From assembly GCF_034702125.1 (NCBI RefSeq), contig NC_085876.1, forward strand, positions 17,479,014 through 17,543,013: DNA of 64,000 nt. The letters are read 5' to 3'. This document shows positions 1 to 12,900 of this stretch, piece by piece. A program made the translations under genes and the position numbers. The notes below the pieces were generated by a model. The model saw only the letters and a list, made by a program, of their open reading frames with translations, did not search any database and was not told the DNA's origin. Source of the DNA: Engraulis encrasicolus. Lineage: Eukaryota > Chordata > Actinopteri > Clupeiformes > Engraulidae. How positions within the stretch are numbered: the first letter of the stretch is position 1; each line of letters opens with the position of its first letter.

Positions 1-99
1 CTCCCCTCTCCTCTCTCCTGCCTACTGCCTACTCCCTTGGTACTGCTGTTCGCTCCTCACACCTGCGCAGGTGCGCGCTAGGGGGGAGGGCCCTCAATG

Positions 100-470
100 T
101 AACATACATAGTTCGTTTATAACAATAGATCTACAGTCTAACCAGTGAATAACATGCATAGTTAGTGTATAAAAAACAGTTAATAACACACATTGTCAGT
201 GTGTAATAAACAGCCAATAACATGCCCAGTCAGAGTATAATAAACACTTAGTAACACACATAATGTGTAATAAACACTTAAAAACATACATAGTGTGTAG
301 TTAACAAGCAATAACATACATTATCACTGTATAGCAATAGACCTACATAGTCTAGCCAATAATATGCACATTCAGTATATGCTTAACAGTTAATAACATA
401 CAGTCGGTGTGTAATAAACCATTAATAACATACTATGTAGGCTATAATAACAAGTTCATAAAAATACAAC
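100..470. repeat. Degenerate tandem repeat, about 35-45 bp unit
   Basis: Recurrent variants of AATAACATACATAGTCAGTG followed by TATAATAAAC occur about ten times. A shorter block of the same unit recurs at about 1690-1790, including GTTCATGAAAATAC and CAATAGACCTACATAGTCTA. Confidence 0.7.
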
Positions 471-671
471 ATCAGTCTATGCTTGGATTTCCCTACAGTG
501 CTCCTGGGCGATGTAGCAAATGAAAGCCAAGCAATACAAAATATAATTATTTTGTTGGGTAAAGTATTTATACATAAAACGATGGATTTAAAAAAGTTGA
601 AATTAAGAGTCTTTAAAATTATGTCAGATATTATTGTAAAATAGAGTGTATAATGGCTTGTGAACTCATAC

Positions 672-674
672 TCA

Positions 675-715
<41 letters not shown>

Positions 716-758
716 AGGTACACACACACAGACGCACACCGCACTTTCTACCTGCACT

Positions 759-832
<74 letters not shown>

Positions 833-860
833 CACATACAAACACACACACACACATACT
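672..860. repeat. CA microsatellite
   Basis: Two long (CA)n runs (672-732 and 760-857) are separated by a short non-repetitive spacer. Confidence 0.95.
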
Positions 861-1019
861 GCTGCTGGTGTATTTAAATAAAAACCTTTTTTTAATTATT
901 TATTTCTTCAAATGCTACTATTACTATGTCAGAACGCTATAAAGGACTTTTAGGAAAAAGAACAACAAAATACCTCCTCTTAATGTATGTTCTCTACAAG
1001 TCTTCTGTTGTCCAGTCTT

Positions 1020-1232
1020 GCACTTTAAATGTCTGTATGAGCAATGTCTACGTCCATACTGTCTATGTCCATGTATGAGTACTGTCTATGTCTATACTGT
1101 CTATGTCCTTACCTAGATTAGTCTATGTCTGCATGGGAGAGCAAGAAACGCAATTTCAAATTCTTTGTATGACCAGTGCATGTAAAGAAATTGACAATAA
1201 ACTTGACTTGACTTGACTTGACTTGACTTGTG
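1020..1232 (+). mobile_element. 3' tail of a LINE-like element
   Basis: A stretch with GTCTATGTC motifs ends in TTGACAATAAA followed by repeated CTTGA pentamers. A very similar tail occurs at about 7350-7470. Short-repeat tails after an AATAAA-like signal are typical of non-LTR elements; the family was not determined. Confidence 0.55.
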
Positions 1233-3584
1233 AAACAGGTAAAACAATATATGCAGATAGGTGGTCTAAGATAAAACATGGAGAAGGATGGCTTTAGGTA
1301 CCTTCTTTTTTTCCCTTTCTGTTTAGTTCATAAATGTCTAAGGTATAATTTCTAAGCATATCAGCGCAAAAGTGAATTACAATTCCTTCCTGGGATGGGG
1401 GTGGGGGTTTTGGGGGGGAGGAGGGGGGATAGTAGTGTTGTTTAATTAATATATAGTTTGACGTGTTGGGGGACACTCAGATTGGTTTTGTATATATTTT
1501 TTTTCTCCTGTCTTTATCCTTTTTTCTGTATCCTTTTATTATCCTTTATTGTATATTACATTTTGCTTTTTAAAAGAAAAATGAAGAGAAATTAAAAAAA
1601 AGAAAAAAAAAAAGGAAGACAATATAGGTCCCCCATAAGGGGGGGTGGTGGTTTGGGATTAAAAAAAAAAAAATAAAATAAAAAATAACAAGTTCATGAA
1701 AATACATGGTGTATAACAATAGACCTACATAGTCTAACCAGTTAATAACATGCATAGTCAGTTTATTATAAACAGTAGCCCACATAGCCTTGTTTACACA
1801 GATGTCAAAAGTAAAAGTAAAAAATAAGGTGTGAATAAATTCACCATATCACCTTAACAATTTCACTGTATTACCTTATCAAATTGACCTGAAAGAACAC
1901 ACACAGCAACAGAGGTAGCATTTAAAATCTGTGAGCAGATTTTATTGTTTAGCGGCCGGAGGAGTTACTGCGTGGGGAGACATGAAGTATTCCACCCAGC
2001 AAGTCCTGAAGTGTATACAAAAAGCAAGCCTATTTAACCAGTCCCAGCCCCACAGTCCATGACATGATCTAACAAGTAAATACTAACGTCATCTTTCCTA
2101 TCATGCATATGTAGAACTATATATGAGAGACATATATGGTCTGTCTCTCCTCTGTTCCGTAATGGCGTCGTTCTGTGATGTATAGCTTCCACGTAGCCTA
2201 AACATCCAAGGTCATAGTTCAGCGAAGTGGTAACCCAGGGAGAGATGTTTTCTCGTGGTACAGAGATGTCACATAACTCACAGCAAGAGCTCACAGAACA
2301 GAAAGCTTATATTTTCAATAATACATACAGAGAATTTCTTAACATAAGGTAACTTATCTGAGTAACCAGTAGACCTGTGTACTTGTCCTACAATGAGCTG
2401 ACTGTGCTGATTGAATCAAGTTTGTGGTGGATCCTTGTAAGGTTTCTAGCGTTTTTCAGGAACAAGACTTAGTATATTTGTGTGCTTTTGTGGATGCTGC
2501 CATTTTTAAAGGCATTCGCAATGCCTTTGGGGAAATCAGTCATACCCCTCTGTGTCAAGTATGAAGGTCTACAACAGCTACTACAGACATTAAGAATAGG
2601 TTAGAGTAAAATTTGTCAATCCAGTTTATTTCTGTAGACTTTTTGTTAATTTTTGGCTTTAATATTATGGATGGTGGTACGCCTCTGAAGCCTTAGCAGT
2701 AGCAGTTGTAGTAGCATGACCATCTCACTGACTTGTTAGCACATGTACATCTACCTCCCATTCCAGAGTTTGCAGAGGAGTTGTAGGTTCGAGTTACGGG
2801 CAGCAAACTTGCGTAGAGATGACCTAAGTTACATACAGTATACTGCTAACATCAGCCATTGTGTGTGTGCCACATTTTTCTTTTTTTCTCTCTTTTTACT
2901 AGACTGACAGGAAATGACCTTTTGTGGCCTATAGGCCTAGTAGGACATCATGCCTGAACAGGCGAAGGCCAACCCACAAACAGATCCCACAAACAGATGG
3001 CACAGGCAAACAGGTCAGCCAGAGATGTGTGAAGTCATATTTGCTATCAACCATGTGTGCCAGAGATTAAACAATGGCAGATTATATTACTGGCCGATTC
3101 ACTTTCAGCGCAGATTATTTAGAATTCTGAGTCTGAATATTCTAAGGTGGGACATCATGTTCAAGTGTTTATAGATTAATAGCGCAACAACATTAATTTG
3201 TTGTTAAAATTGTTTTGAACAAATCTGCAAAATTTGGTAAATAATAAATGTTTTGATTACACAAGACCATATCAGGGTGTCACTATATTCTCCCCTGGCC
3301 ACTGTTGAAAGATGACATGCAGTAGTATGTAGTTATTCTGTCATTCTTAGTCCTCATACTGTACTTATCGGGCATATGTTGTTGGGTTTTTATTTTTATT
3401 TATACATTTATTCATATGCAGAGCTGATGACCCCTACATCACTTCACTATAAATGTATGTGATAAATAAAAGCGCTTGACTTGACTTGACCTGGTTATTC
3501 CCTCTGGTGAGGCTAAGACCCGTCCCCTCAGTAGCGTACCGAGGCTTTAGTTTGGACTTGTACATTTTCAGCCACGTTCTCAAC

Positions 3585-6032
3585 ATGCAGGTGTACTGTC
3601 TGTTACTCGGGATATCTCCTTTTTTTGTACAAGGTAACATATCTGTTTGTTTGCTTGTTTCACTGATTGTTTGTGTGTTTATTTATTTATTCATTCATTC
3701 ATTTATTTACAGTATTTATGAAAAAATATATAATAAAATAAAAAATTTAAGCTGCCATTTTCTTTGTCAGATTGCGTAATGATTAATGCTTAGTGAGTGG
3801 ATGAGTGTGTGGTGGTGGGGTGTTTGTGTGTGTAAATAATAGTAGCCTATGTGATGTATTTCTTACATGAAATTATAATAGCTGGTCATTTAGACTTAGA
3901 ATGTCCTATATTCATGTAAACTGAAATTGTAGGGACCATTACCTTATTATAGAAAATGCGTGCCTCTCCTAATGTTTTTTTCCCTGCCTTTTTTCCCAGG
4001 TAGTCTTTCAACCCTTCTGACACAGTCCCCGGAGAAGGTAGAAGTGTCAGTTGGTGACAGCATGACCCTCACATGTAACCACCAACAGCTCCTCACCTAC
4101 TGCCATTCAATCAGCTGGATTAAAATAGAGCGCAACACCGGGAAACTCGTTACAAAAACACACATTAAAAACATCTCAAATGAAAATGGGGACATATGCA
4201 CACTAACACTCTCGGAAGTTACGCGTGAAGATGCAGGAATGTACTATTGTTTAGCTGTGCATAGTTCAGTCTCCTACTTTGGCAATGGGTCCAGAGTCAT
4301 TGTCAGAGGTAAGGACAACTACACAATGTAAAATGAGTTCTCAAATACTTTTCACTTTCAGTGCCCAACTTAGAATTACACACTTAAGTTCTACAGTATA
4401 ACCCCTAAAATTTCTCTGAGAAACATCTATGTGATGAATTGGGTCTTAAACCCCCTTAGCGCAGCACTATGGCTCTCTGTAATGTCATAGCAATGTTGTT
4501 ATGATGTAGTTAGGCATTTTCAGCAAGTGAATAGGGTCGCCGGCGACCCCAGCTGCAGTAAGAGGCTACAAGGACCTCAATGTGTTCTTGAAGGGTCGTA
4601 AGAGAACCCAAGAACTCAATGTTCTTTGAGGAACTTCCAGTTGCCACTCTGGGGGAACCTCTAAAAGGTTATCTAAGGAACCTTGGGAATCTTCAGAGAA
4701 CTTTTCCCCATGGTCCAACTGAATGTTCTTTCAGAACCCCTCAATTTTTTTTTACAGATATTTTACAAGTAAGTGCGATATTAGGCCTACTTTTGTGTCT
4801 GCTGTGTTTGTAGGGAATGCTGTTGCCGCACCGGCAGTCAAAATCCTGTTACCATCAGAAGAGGAGAGCTCTCGTGACCAGACTAGTGGGTTTCCCCTGA
4901 TCTGTGTGGTTACGGGAGTGGATCAGCTCATGGTCCGCTTACAATGGACAGTCAGTGGCCAAATACGGGACGGAGTGACAGAGTCCTACTGGTTGGTGCA
5001 GAATAACTCTGTGACTGAGCTGACTCAGAACCGCGTGGTGCTGTCGGCTGTGGAGTGGGGAGAGGGAGTGGAGTCCACCTGTGTGGTGGAGTACGCAGGG
5101 AAGACCATCCACAAAACTGTGCAGAGAGCTGGTAAATATATGCGGACTCATTTATGATAAACAGTATATTTATCACATTGCATTTCCAGTTTCATCTTAA
5201 GGGCCCTTAACGTTGGGAAAAAGTTTAATTAATTGTAGTTTAGCAACAGTATATTTATAAAGCATGCAGTATAGTATTGTAATGGTATATTAATCAGTGC
5301 TGTAGTCAAGTCCACCTTTGTAGAGTCCGAGACAAGTCCAAGACCAGAATAATCAAGTCCGAGACAAGTTCGAGTCCAAAGAGGTTCGAGTCCGAGTCCA
5401 AAAGCTTAATTTGGCAAGACCAGTGTCCGAGTGACTCACTCGACTCACTCGAGTGACTCTGGACTCGAGTACTACAGCCCTGAAATTAATCGCATTTCAT
5501 TTGAATAGTGTCATCTTAAGGGCCCCTTGACATTTTTGTAGTGGACCGACATTGCATTGCACAGTGCATTGTATATAGGCTAGGATCTATATCCAACAAT
5601 AAAACCAAAAGTCAAGGCCCTGCCATGGCCAACCGGTGGGGCGCTCGCCTGCCATGCGGCTGGCCCGGGTTTGATTCCCGGCCCGGGTCCTTTGCCGACC
5701 CCTCTCTATCTCTCTCCCGGTTCACTTCCTGTCCACCACCTGCACTGTCCTGTTGAGTGGAGTCAAAGAAGATCAAATAAAAAAAATAAAAGTAAAAAAA
5801 TATGGCGTTAAAGTCATTTTGCAACATTTTGTAAGTTTGCAAGTGTTGAATTACTGCTGTCTTTTCTTCCGGTGCAGACTACTTCCCCTCTGGAGGCTGT
5901 TATGCGGCTCTGTGGCTCTACAGGCTGCTGGGCCTGACCTCAGCCCTTCTGCTCCTGGGGATGATCACAGCCGTGGCGGCATGTCATGGCAGATTTCGAA
6001 AACCAGGCAATTTTTTTTCTTTTGAAAACTGA
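3585..6032 (+). CDS. VC1: germline VJ-C1 immunoglobulin-superfamily receptor, type I membrane protein
   Basis: Exons: leader 3585-3633, V 4000-4308, C 4814-5131, transmembrane 5878-6006 with possible read-through to a stop at 6030-6032. Ectodomain junctions are all phase 1 with GT-AG borders. Leader is MQVYCLLLGISPFFVQ. The V domain has the first Cys in MTLTC, SISWIKI as the C-strand Trp, EDAGMYYC as the F strand and a J-like FGNGSRVIV. The C domain has LICVVTGV, LQWTV and the late motif WGEGVESTCVVEYAG, close to Ig light-chain and TCR C1 domains. The membrane exon has a Cys (PSGGC), then a hydrophobic stretch with an Arg near its outer end (LWLYRLLGL). A GC-AG intron (donor 6007, acceptor before 6120) would instead give a tail ending at 6157. 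Both models stay in frame (276 or 280 residues). Probable cell-surface immune receptor. Ligand unknown; NITR or SIRP-like kinship is possible but not provable here. Confidence 0.8.
5295..5482. mobile_element. MITE in the VC1 C-to-transmembrane intron
   Basis: Terminal inverted repeats CAGTGCTGTAGT and the complement of ACTACAGCCCTG flank a region rich in CGAGTCC. The flanks ATATTAAT and AAATTAAT form a near-perfect 8-bp duplication (7 of 8), as for hAT elements. Confidence 0.7.
5616..5800 (+). mobile_element. tRNA-derived SINE in the VC1 last intron
   Basis: Pol III box-like segments TGGCCAACCGG and GTTTGATTCCCGG, then a CT-rich body and an A-rich tail. Near-identical to the element at 13868. 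Confidence 0.8.
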
Positions 6033-9000
6033 GTGGTCAGCAGATTTTTTTATCAAATAGCAAGAACTGTCAATGTATTTGTTCTGCATTTTACACATTC
6101 AAATTTCATATTTTCGCAGGCAAAAGAAAGGCAACCCGAGGTTCGAGTTTGACCTGAGGTCATTTCACAGTCCTCATCTCTCCCCTCCCACTCATACCCC
6201 ATGCCCCCCCCCCCAAAAAAAAAACCCCTTTTAAAACATAGGCCCTGTGTATGTGGTACTGTATGCTTTATCTGATAGCAATCATATCTCAATTAGGCTT
6301 ATTACCAATACTTTCAATCAAGGTTTTTGTCTTCTTTCTCTTTTTTCTTTTCTTTTTATGTCACATAGTGCATGATTATTCAGTGTTTATTATACTCATA
6401 TTTTGTTAACCAAGTGAAAGTGTGCATTGTGCATGGCTGCTGTAACTAGGCCTATAGAAAATCAAGCCGTTTAGTAAACATGTTAAATCAATTGATTGTA
6501 ATTTTTTTAACAAAGGTAGCGTAAGAAATGTGTTTAATGAATGTGTTTATTAAAATTGTTTAATAAAACTGTATATACGTGTATTACAACTTTCTTGCTA
6601 ATAAAATGTAATGCTTTACTGGTGTGATGAGAGGTTTCTGCAAGGTTTTCTTTCTTCTTTTCTCACACTAGTGGACGCTTTCCTGTTTATCTGGTATTGT
6701 GCACTGGTCTGGTCTTGCAGGCTGCAGGGGAAGCCAGGGCAGCAGAAATGTGAAGTAACGAGGTCAAGCTGTTATGTGACATTGTTTTACACGTGGTGAG
6801 GTGTGGCGTGCAGTGGTGTGTGGTGTGGTGTGGTGTGGTGTGGTGTGGGTAACTGGGCCAGAAAAGCACTGAAGTGATCATGCATCACCGAGAACAACTC
6901 ACCTTTGTCGTGCCAACCACTTTTCCTTTTAATAAAATGGCTTGTGCGTACTATAAAACACTACAGACCATGTTCCCCACATGTTTGTCTGTGAAGATTC
7001 TCATGGTGCCACTCACCAATGTTAAATGCTTAGTTATTATTTATTACTTCACCACTTTACTGTTATTGGTCCATCATTGTTACTTGTCCTGTCTTGCACT
7101 TTGATGTCAGTCTGTAAGAGGTCTTACACATCAGGGCTGTAAAGAGTCGGACGGACGGACGCGATTTTTACCGGCGTCGGTGAAAATACATGGAAACATA
7201 TCTGTCTTTACACACCAACCGGCGGTAGTCGGGCGTCAGCGGGGCTGTCAGTGTGAAAGGCAGAGTAGAACACACCGGCCGAAACTAAGCAGACAGATCG
7301 CGTCTGTCTCGCGTCCGTTCCGGTCGGCTTTGGTATGTTTGACCCCTAAATGTCAGTCGGTCCTGTGTATGTCTATGTCCTTTCATGGTATAGAGAGAAA
7401 TGTAATTTCAATTTCCTTGTATGACTTGTGCATATGAAGAAACTGACAATAAAAGCTGACTTGACTTGATTCACCCAGGTCATCATAGTCAAAAGAGTTT
7501 ATTTGTAGGCCTCACAATAACTCACTGTACTGTTATACTGGTGACCTGGGTTCGATTCCGGCCCGAGGTAATTCCCGAGGGGCTTTCAGACGACTTTTTC
7601 CTGGGCCTGGCCAAAGCTGTCAGCAGCCCTGGTTGTAAGCAACTGGACTTCATTCTGGTATCACTCTTTCAATATTGTATTACAGCAAATGTTTGGCCTA
7701 TTGATGATATTACATGATTAAAAAAACACCTTAACCCTTTATAGGACACACAAATCTCAGCTCCCGAAAAAAAGGTTTGACAGGCTCCAGGCCTCTGCTG
7801 ATTGGTCAAATGAAGCCCTGAGATGAAGAACCATACAAGTCCACTTTTTCACATGTGGAACATAGGCCTATGTTTTTTTTTATTTGCAGTTTGAACATTA
7901 CTTTTTTTATTTTGATTTTTCTTGAAGTCAGAAAACAAAAGCTTCTTAATTATAATAATATAAGATTTTTCAATGTCAATGTTAAAAATCAAATGTTACC
8001 AGGTATTTACAATTCTGGACATTTACAAAAAAAATGGACTGGTTCTTCGTCTCAGGGTTTCAAATGTCATGACGTCACTATCTGTGAGAAAGCCTGATTT
8101 CCCCTGATTAATTTGATATAACCCACTTGGTTGTGCAGAGGGGCATGACAGGGGCATTTGTGATAGGTGTGCAAGTAATCGGAAGTGATCAAATATGGTC
8201 ACTTGCCCTATAAAGGGTAAGATTGTTTTTCTCTCTCAGGCACAAAAGTAGGCTACTGACACACAAAGGAAACCTGACCAGTTCTGTTCTTACCGGTAAT
8301 CATTTTGACTTGTTTGGGATGGCTGGTGCTGTAAATAATGTAGTTGATGGCAATATGTTTCATTATTGAACATAATTATTGTGCATGGCACCTTCTGAAA
8401 TCACAGAACATATAAAAAGTTAAACCTGAAAAATTGACATTTGGCCGTGGAGGTCTGATAAGAAGGTTCAGAAAAGGAGCTATTTCAATGGGATCACATG
8501 ATTTAAAGTGTTTTCAAGTTACATTTTCATTATTTTGTCTTTATAATTATTTATTTTTGATTGATCCATGTCAACGATTGTAGTTATTATTTATTTAGTG
8601 TCTTATTTTTTAACATGCAAATAAGTGCTGCTTACAGTTGGCACGTCATTCCAGTCATGTATGTGTTGTTTATAATTGTTTAGCATGTTTTGTAAAGCTT
8701 AAAAAATCTGTTCTGTATGATTGGGTCATGTCATCACAGATAGCCTTTCGAAAGCCTGCATACACCCTGCAGCTCCTTATAGACTTATAATGAGCTGTCA
8801 ATGATCCTTGCTCAATGAATAAAGACCTAAAAGTATTCATTTCCATACTACACTACACATGTGAAGCTGGTTGATAATTGATGTACTGTTCTTCAATAAT
8901 TCATCCTAAGACACTTAAGTTTTCCTGCCAGATCCTAACTGGCTGAATGGACCAAAACTGAGTCTATTCTCAAAATAAGTGGGGAGTGTTGTTTTAAAGC

Positions 9001-9920
9001 AAGGCTATTTTTGTATGAATAGTAACTGTAAGATCAACAAACAAACATAAGACAATCTACTATTCAGCATGTTGCATTTCGTTATGCAATGATTTGCTGG
9101 ATATGATATATGGAGTTGTACAGTACATAGCCTACATGATATATGGAGTTATGTAGTCTATACAGCCTATAGGCCTATATGAAGAGTTCAGATGCAAAAC
9201 CCCCTAACTCCATTTCTGAAGACCTGCACTTCTATATTTTTAGAGAACCCAGTTGTTGGTTTGGTTTACATTCATGTACTTGATAATACGTATAAATAGT
9301 TATATTACATAAATAATTTTTTAAAAATATATGATTTTGATAGCTTTCTATAAAATAAAAATGAATTAAGATTATTTTCTGAAAAGGCACTCAGGGGGTT
9401 TTGCATTTGAACTCTTCATATATATATGAGTTGTACAGTACATAGGCATAGCCTACATGATATGTGGAGTTGTATACAGTAGGCTATATGTGATATATGG
9501 AGTATATAGCCTACTTTATGTAATTTCTCCCCTCTTATAATGCTGTTGTGTTGGCAATATTTCCAAAGACCAGCAAGCGCTGGGTTATGTGTTAGTGCAT
9601 GATTGTTGTTATGCTATGTTTGTGTGTTTTTGTTTTGATGTTATATGGTCTGTGTGTCTTTGAGTGTGTTTGACTTATTTCTACAAAAGCGTTGTATAAA
9701 ATATGTATTCTAATTCTTATTCTTATTCTTTTTGGTTGACAGGATACCATTAAAAATACAAATATATGATGTTGATATTCAATTCATGATTAGTGGCCAA
9801 GTGATTCTCGATTCTTTGCTATAGCACATTATCGCTGTGATGACGTGATGGATTGAGGTTATGGTGACAAATAGACTGAGAAAAAAGCTGATGCGAATAC
9901 AAATATCTGGGACTTTCAGC
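6033..9920. other. Interval between VC1 and VC2
   Basis: The only supported content is a possible alternative last exon of VC1 (6120-6157), AATAAA signals near 6562 and 6600, a TGTGG repeat at about 6800-6850, a LINE-like tail at about 7350-7470 ending in TTGAC units, and a fragment with a B-box-like GGTTCGATTCC near 7550. No other coding region is supported. Confidence 0.6.
7350..7472 (+). mobile_element. 3' tail of a LINE-like element
   Basis: It shares GTCTATGTC, TTTCAATTTCCTTGTATGA and TGACAATAAA plus TTGACTTGA with the tail at about 1020-1232. Confidence 0.5.
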
Positions 9921-12900
9921 ATGCAACCTGGACTGACACCTCTGGTGCTCCTTGCCTCAATCCTCACAGGTAACTCAAACTTCTTGTCACATACTTAAGC
10001 TAAATGTGGTTGCTGTACAGCAACATTTAAAAAAAATCTTAATTTCATTTAGAATAATGCATGAAAATGCATAATGGCAACTATGCTATTAATATGGTGA
10101 CAAGCAATCATTTTCAGGACTAAGTTATACAAAATGTTATTGCTCAGCTGACTAGATTTGAATATGGTGATAAGCTTTAAATGTTTCTAACTTGGCCTAA
10201 TGCAGGCATACACTCATTTTTGATTCAGATGTTTGAAAGCAAAACATTTGAACATTTGTACATAAATCTGTACAGGACGATGATGGAGATTCAATGAGGT
10301 GTTTGGGTATTTTTTTATATTTCTCCCAAGATGAACCCCCTGGCCATGGTCAGAACAACATGCCAAAAAATAACAAGTTTCTACGTAAATCTGGAGATTC
10401 AGGATGGAGATGTCTTTAATCTTATGTATGTATGTATGTAGCCCATGTATGCAGGTTTAGTAGGTAGGCCTATGTATGTATGTAGGCTATGTATGTATGA
10501 ATGTATGTAGTGCTCACTGTATGGCATCCATGTTTGTGACCTCTTTTCCTCCTTTTTCCCAGTTGACTCTCTGCTGCTGTCCCCCAGTAGTGTTGAGGTG
10601 AGCGCTGGCGACTCCTTGACCTTAAGTTGCCATCTGGGAGGTCTTAAGGCGTTATGCTACACCGTGACCTGGCTCCGGGTGAACCCTAGGACTGGAGAGA
10701 TGGAGACGATGGAGACCAGAATCGTGAATCTTGATGAGAGCTACACAAATGAATGCAAAGGATCCATCAGCGAGGCGAGAGCAAGTGACTCTGGCGTGTA
10801 CTATTGTTCGCTTGTGTACCGCGCTGTCTCCCACTTCAGCAGTGGATCCACCGTCATCATTACAGGTAAAATTAGAAGGACGTTTTAGTTTATTATTGAC
10901 AACATCATAACATTATCACTTATTAAATGCTACATAGTGAATGCAATCATCCATTAATAGGCCTAATAAAATTAAATGCAGTTTAAATGGTCAGATTCTC
11001 AACATCAAGCTGGATTCTCAACAATACTTAAGGGTTGCAAACTTCCTCTGTAAAATCAGGACAATGTGTGGGTCATCATAGTGACATGATCACACCGATT
11101 AAATCCAACATATGAATGAAATTATTCACTAATAATTTGTTTGTTATGAACAGATTGAAAGCACATTAATTTAAACATCAAAACTGTACTCTCAACAATG
11201 CATTGGGGTCACAACCCTAAAATCTTTTTGTTCTCACAATGACAGCTAATTCAACAGCTAATCTTTTCTATACCGGTATTCATCATTGTTTACTTTTTAC
11301 TTTTTATTGCTTTCTCATGATCTGTCGTAAAGCACTATGGTGCAGCCTTGCTGTCGGTAAATATGCTAGACCAGTGGTTCTCAACTTTTTTTGAACAAAC
11401 ACCCCCTTGGCCCCATCACCTTCCAACGCCCCCTTTGCTTCATCAGAAGCCTGACAATCCCCCTAAGTATTAAAACATTAAATGGACTCTAAATGGCCCC
11501 TCAATGGTAACTAAGCACCGCCCCTTCTAAGCTGTATCCTTCTCAACGCCCCCCCTAGAGCTCCCCAACGCCCCCTGGGAGGCTGTACCGCCCTGTTGAG
11601 AAACACTGTTTCTAGACAAATAAATTTGACATTGACATTGCCTGCAGATGCCACAGCAGCCCAACGCCCTTTTGTGCAAGTCTTCTCCCCCCTGGAGAGT
11701 GACAGCTATGACTCTGCGGGTGACGTCCCTCTGCTGTGCCAAGTGGAGGAGGTCAAGCCGTCACAGGTCCACGTCCACTGGACTGTAGATGGACAGAGGA
11801 CAGGCGAGGGGTAGGCCTGGAGCAGTTGATTAATTGTACAATGACTTTTAGTTTGTATTTCCGTGTTTGTTTGTTTGTTTGTTTGTTTGTTTACTTACCT
11901 ACTTGCAGTAGATATGGGTTACAAAGTATGGGTCAAACATTCTCTTGAAAGTCAAGTTTATTGATCTTTGAAAGAGTATATAGGCCCTATATTAAAAAAT
12001 ATAACTTTTTTTTTTAAAGGATAGTACAGTAGTGATGGGATTTTCGGCTCTTCTTTGAGATGCAGTTCTATTGGCTCTTCTTACTTTGGAGAGCAGGCTC
12101 TTTCGGCTCCCAAAGGGCTCCCTATATTTATGTTAACATAATTAATAAATTCAAAGTTTTAATTTCATTTTACAACATTTTGTTTCATTATTGACATTGT
12201 GAAGCACTTTGGGCAGTGTATACTGTGTAAAAGCCTTTATGAACAACACTTTTATCATAATCGGTCGTTAATAATGACCCAGCATACCCAAATACAAAGT
12301 AAATTAAAAAGGTGTTAATACATACTATGCATGTCTGATTACTGTGAGTGTGTCTGTAACACCTGCTCTATATCCACTGGCACTTTTAGAGGATACAATG
12401 AGAGGGAGGGGGAGAGAAGGACAAAACAAAAAAACAAAATAAAAACGGCTCCCAAAAAAAAATCCCAAAACGGCTCCCATTGCAGAGCCGGTTTCTGTCG
12501 TTCACTTCAAAGATCCGGCTCTTAGAGCCGAACAGTTCGCGACCGACACATCACTATGTGAAGAGTGGGGCAGGAAATTAGTGGCAGAGAGATGGGAAAG
12601 GATTGGGAATTGACCTCAGGTCAGTATTGAACCCCTGTCCCCGGTGTAACGGTGCAGTGCCCTACCATTTGAGCCACAGCTGAAAGGATGTATTTTTTAC
12701 TACATTGTCATATCTGCATGGTTTACTGCAGCGCTTCGGTCTTCTGACCTTCTTTAAGCTTGAAGAAGGTCAGTAGACCGCAACGTCGCAGTAAATGCAA
12801 ATGTGAACATGTGTGCAGAAGCTTTCTTTTCCTTAACGTTGGTGACCCAGAGGTTCCACTCATTCACACCTGACCAAAGGAGGTGTGCCAGAATTCTACA

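Larger units (their letters stand above)
1..3584. other. Repeat-rich DNA upstream of VC1; no gene seen
   Basis: It holds a degenerate tandem array at 100-470 (also about 1690-1790), a CA microsatellite, a LINE-like 3' tail at about 1020-1230 ending in TTGAC repeats, and poly-purine stretches. A second TTGAC tail lies at about 3465-3490, just before the VC1 leader. The short open frames here are low-complexity or unsupported. Confidence 0.6.

Noticed and set aside
422..881. Open reading frames across 422-881 rich in Cys-Val or Thr-His
   Set aside because: They are translations of the CA microsatellite and have no other support.
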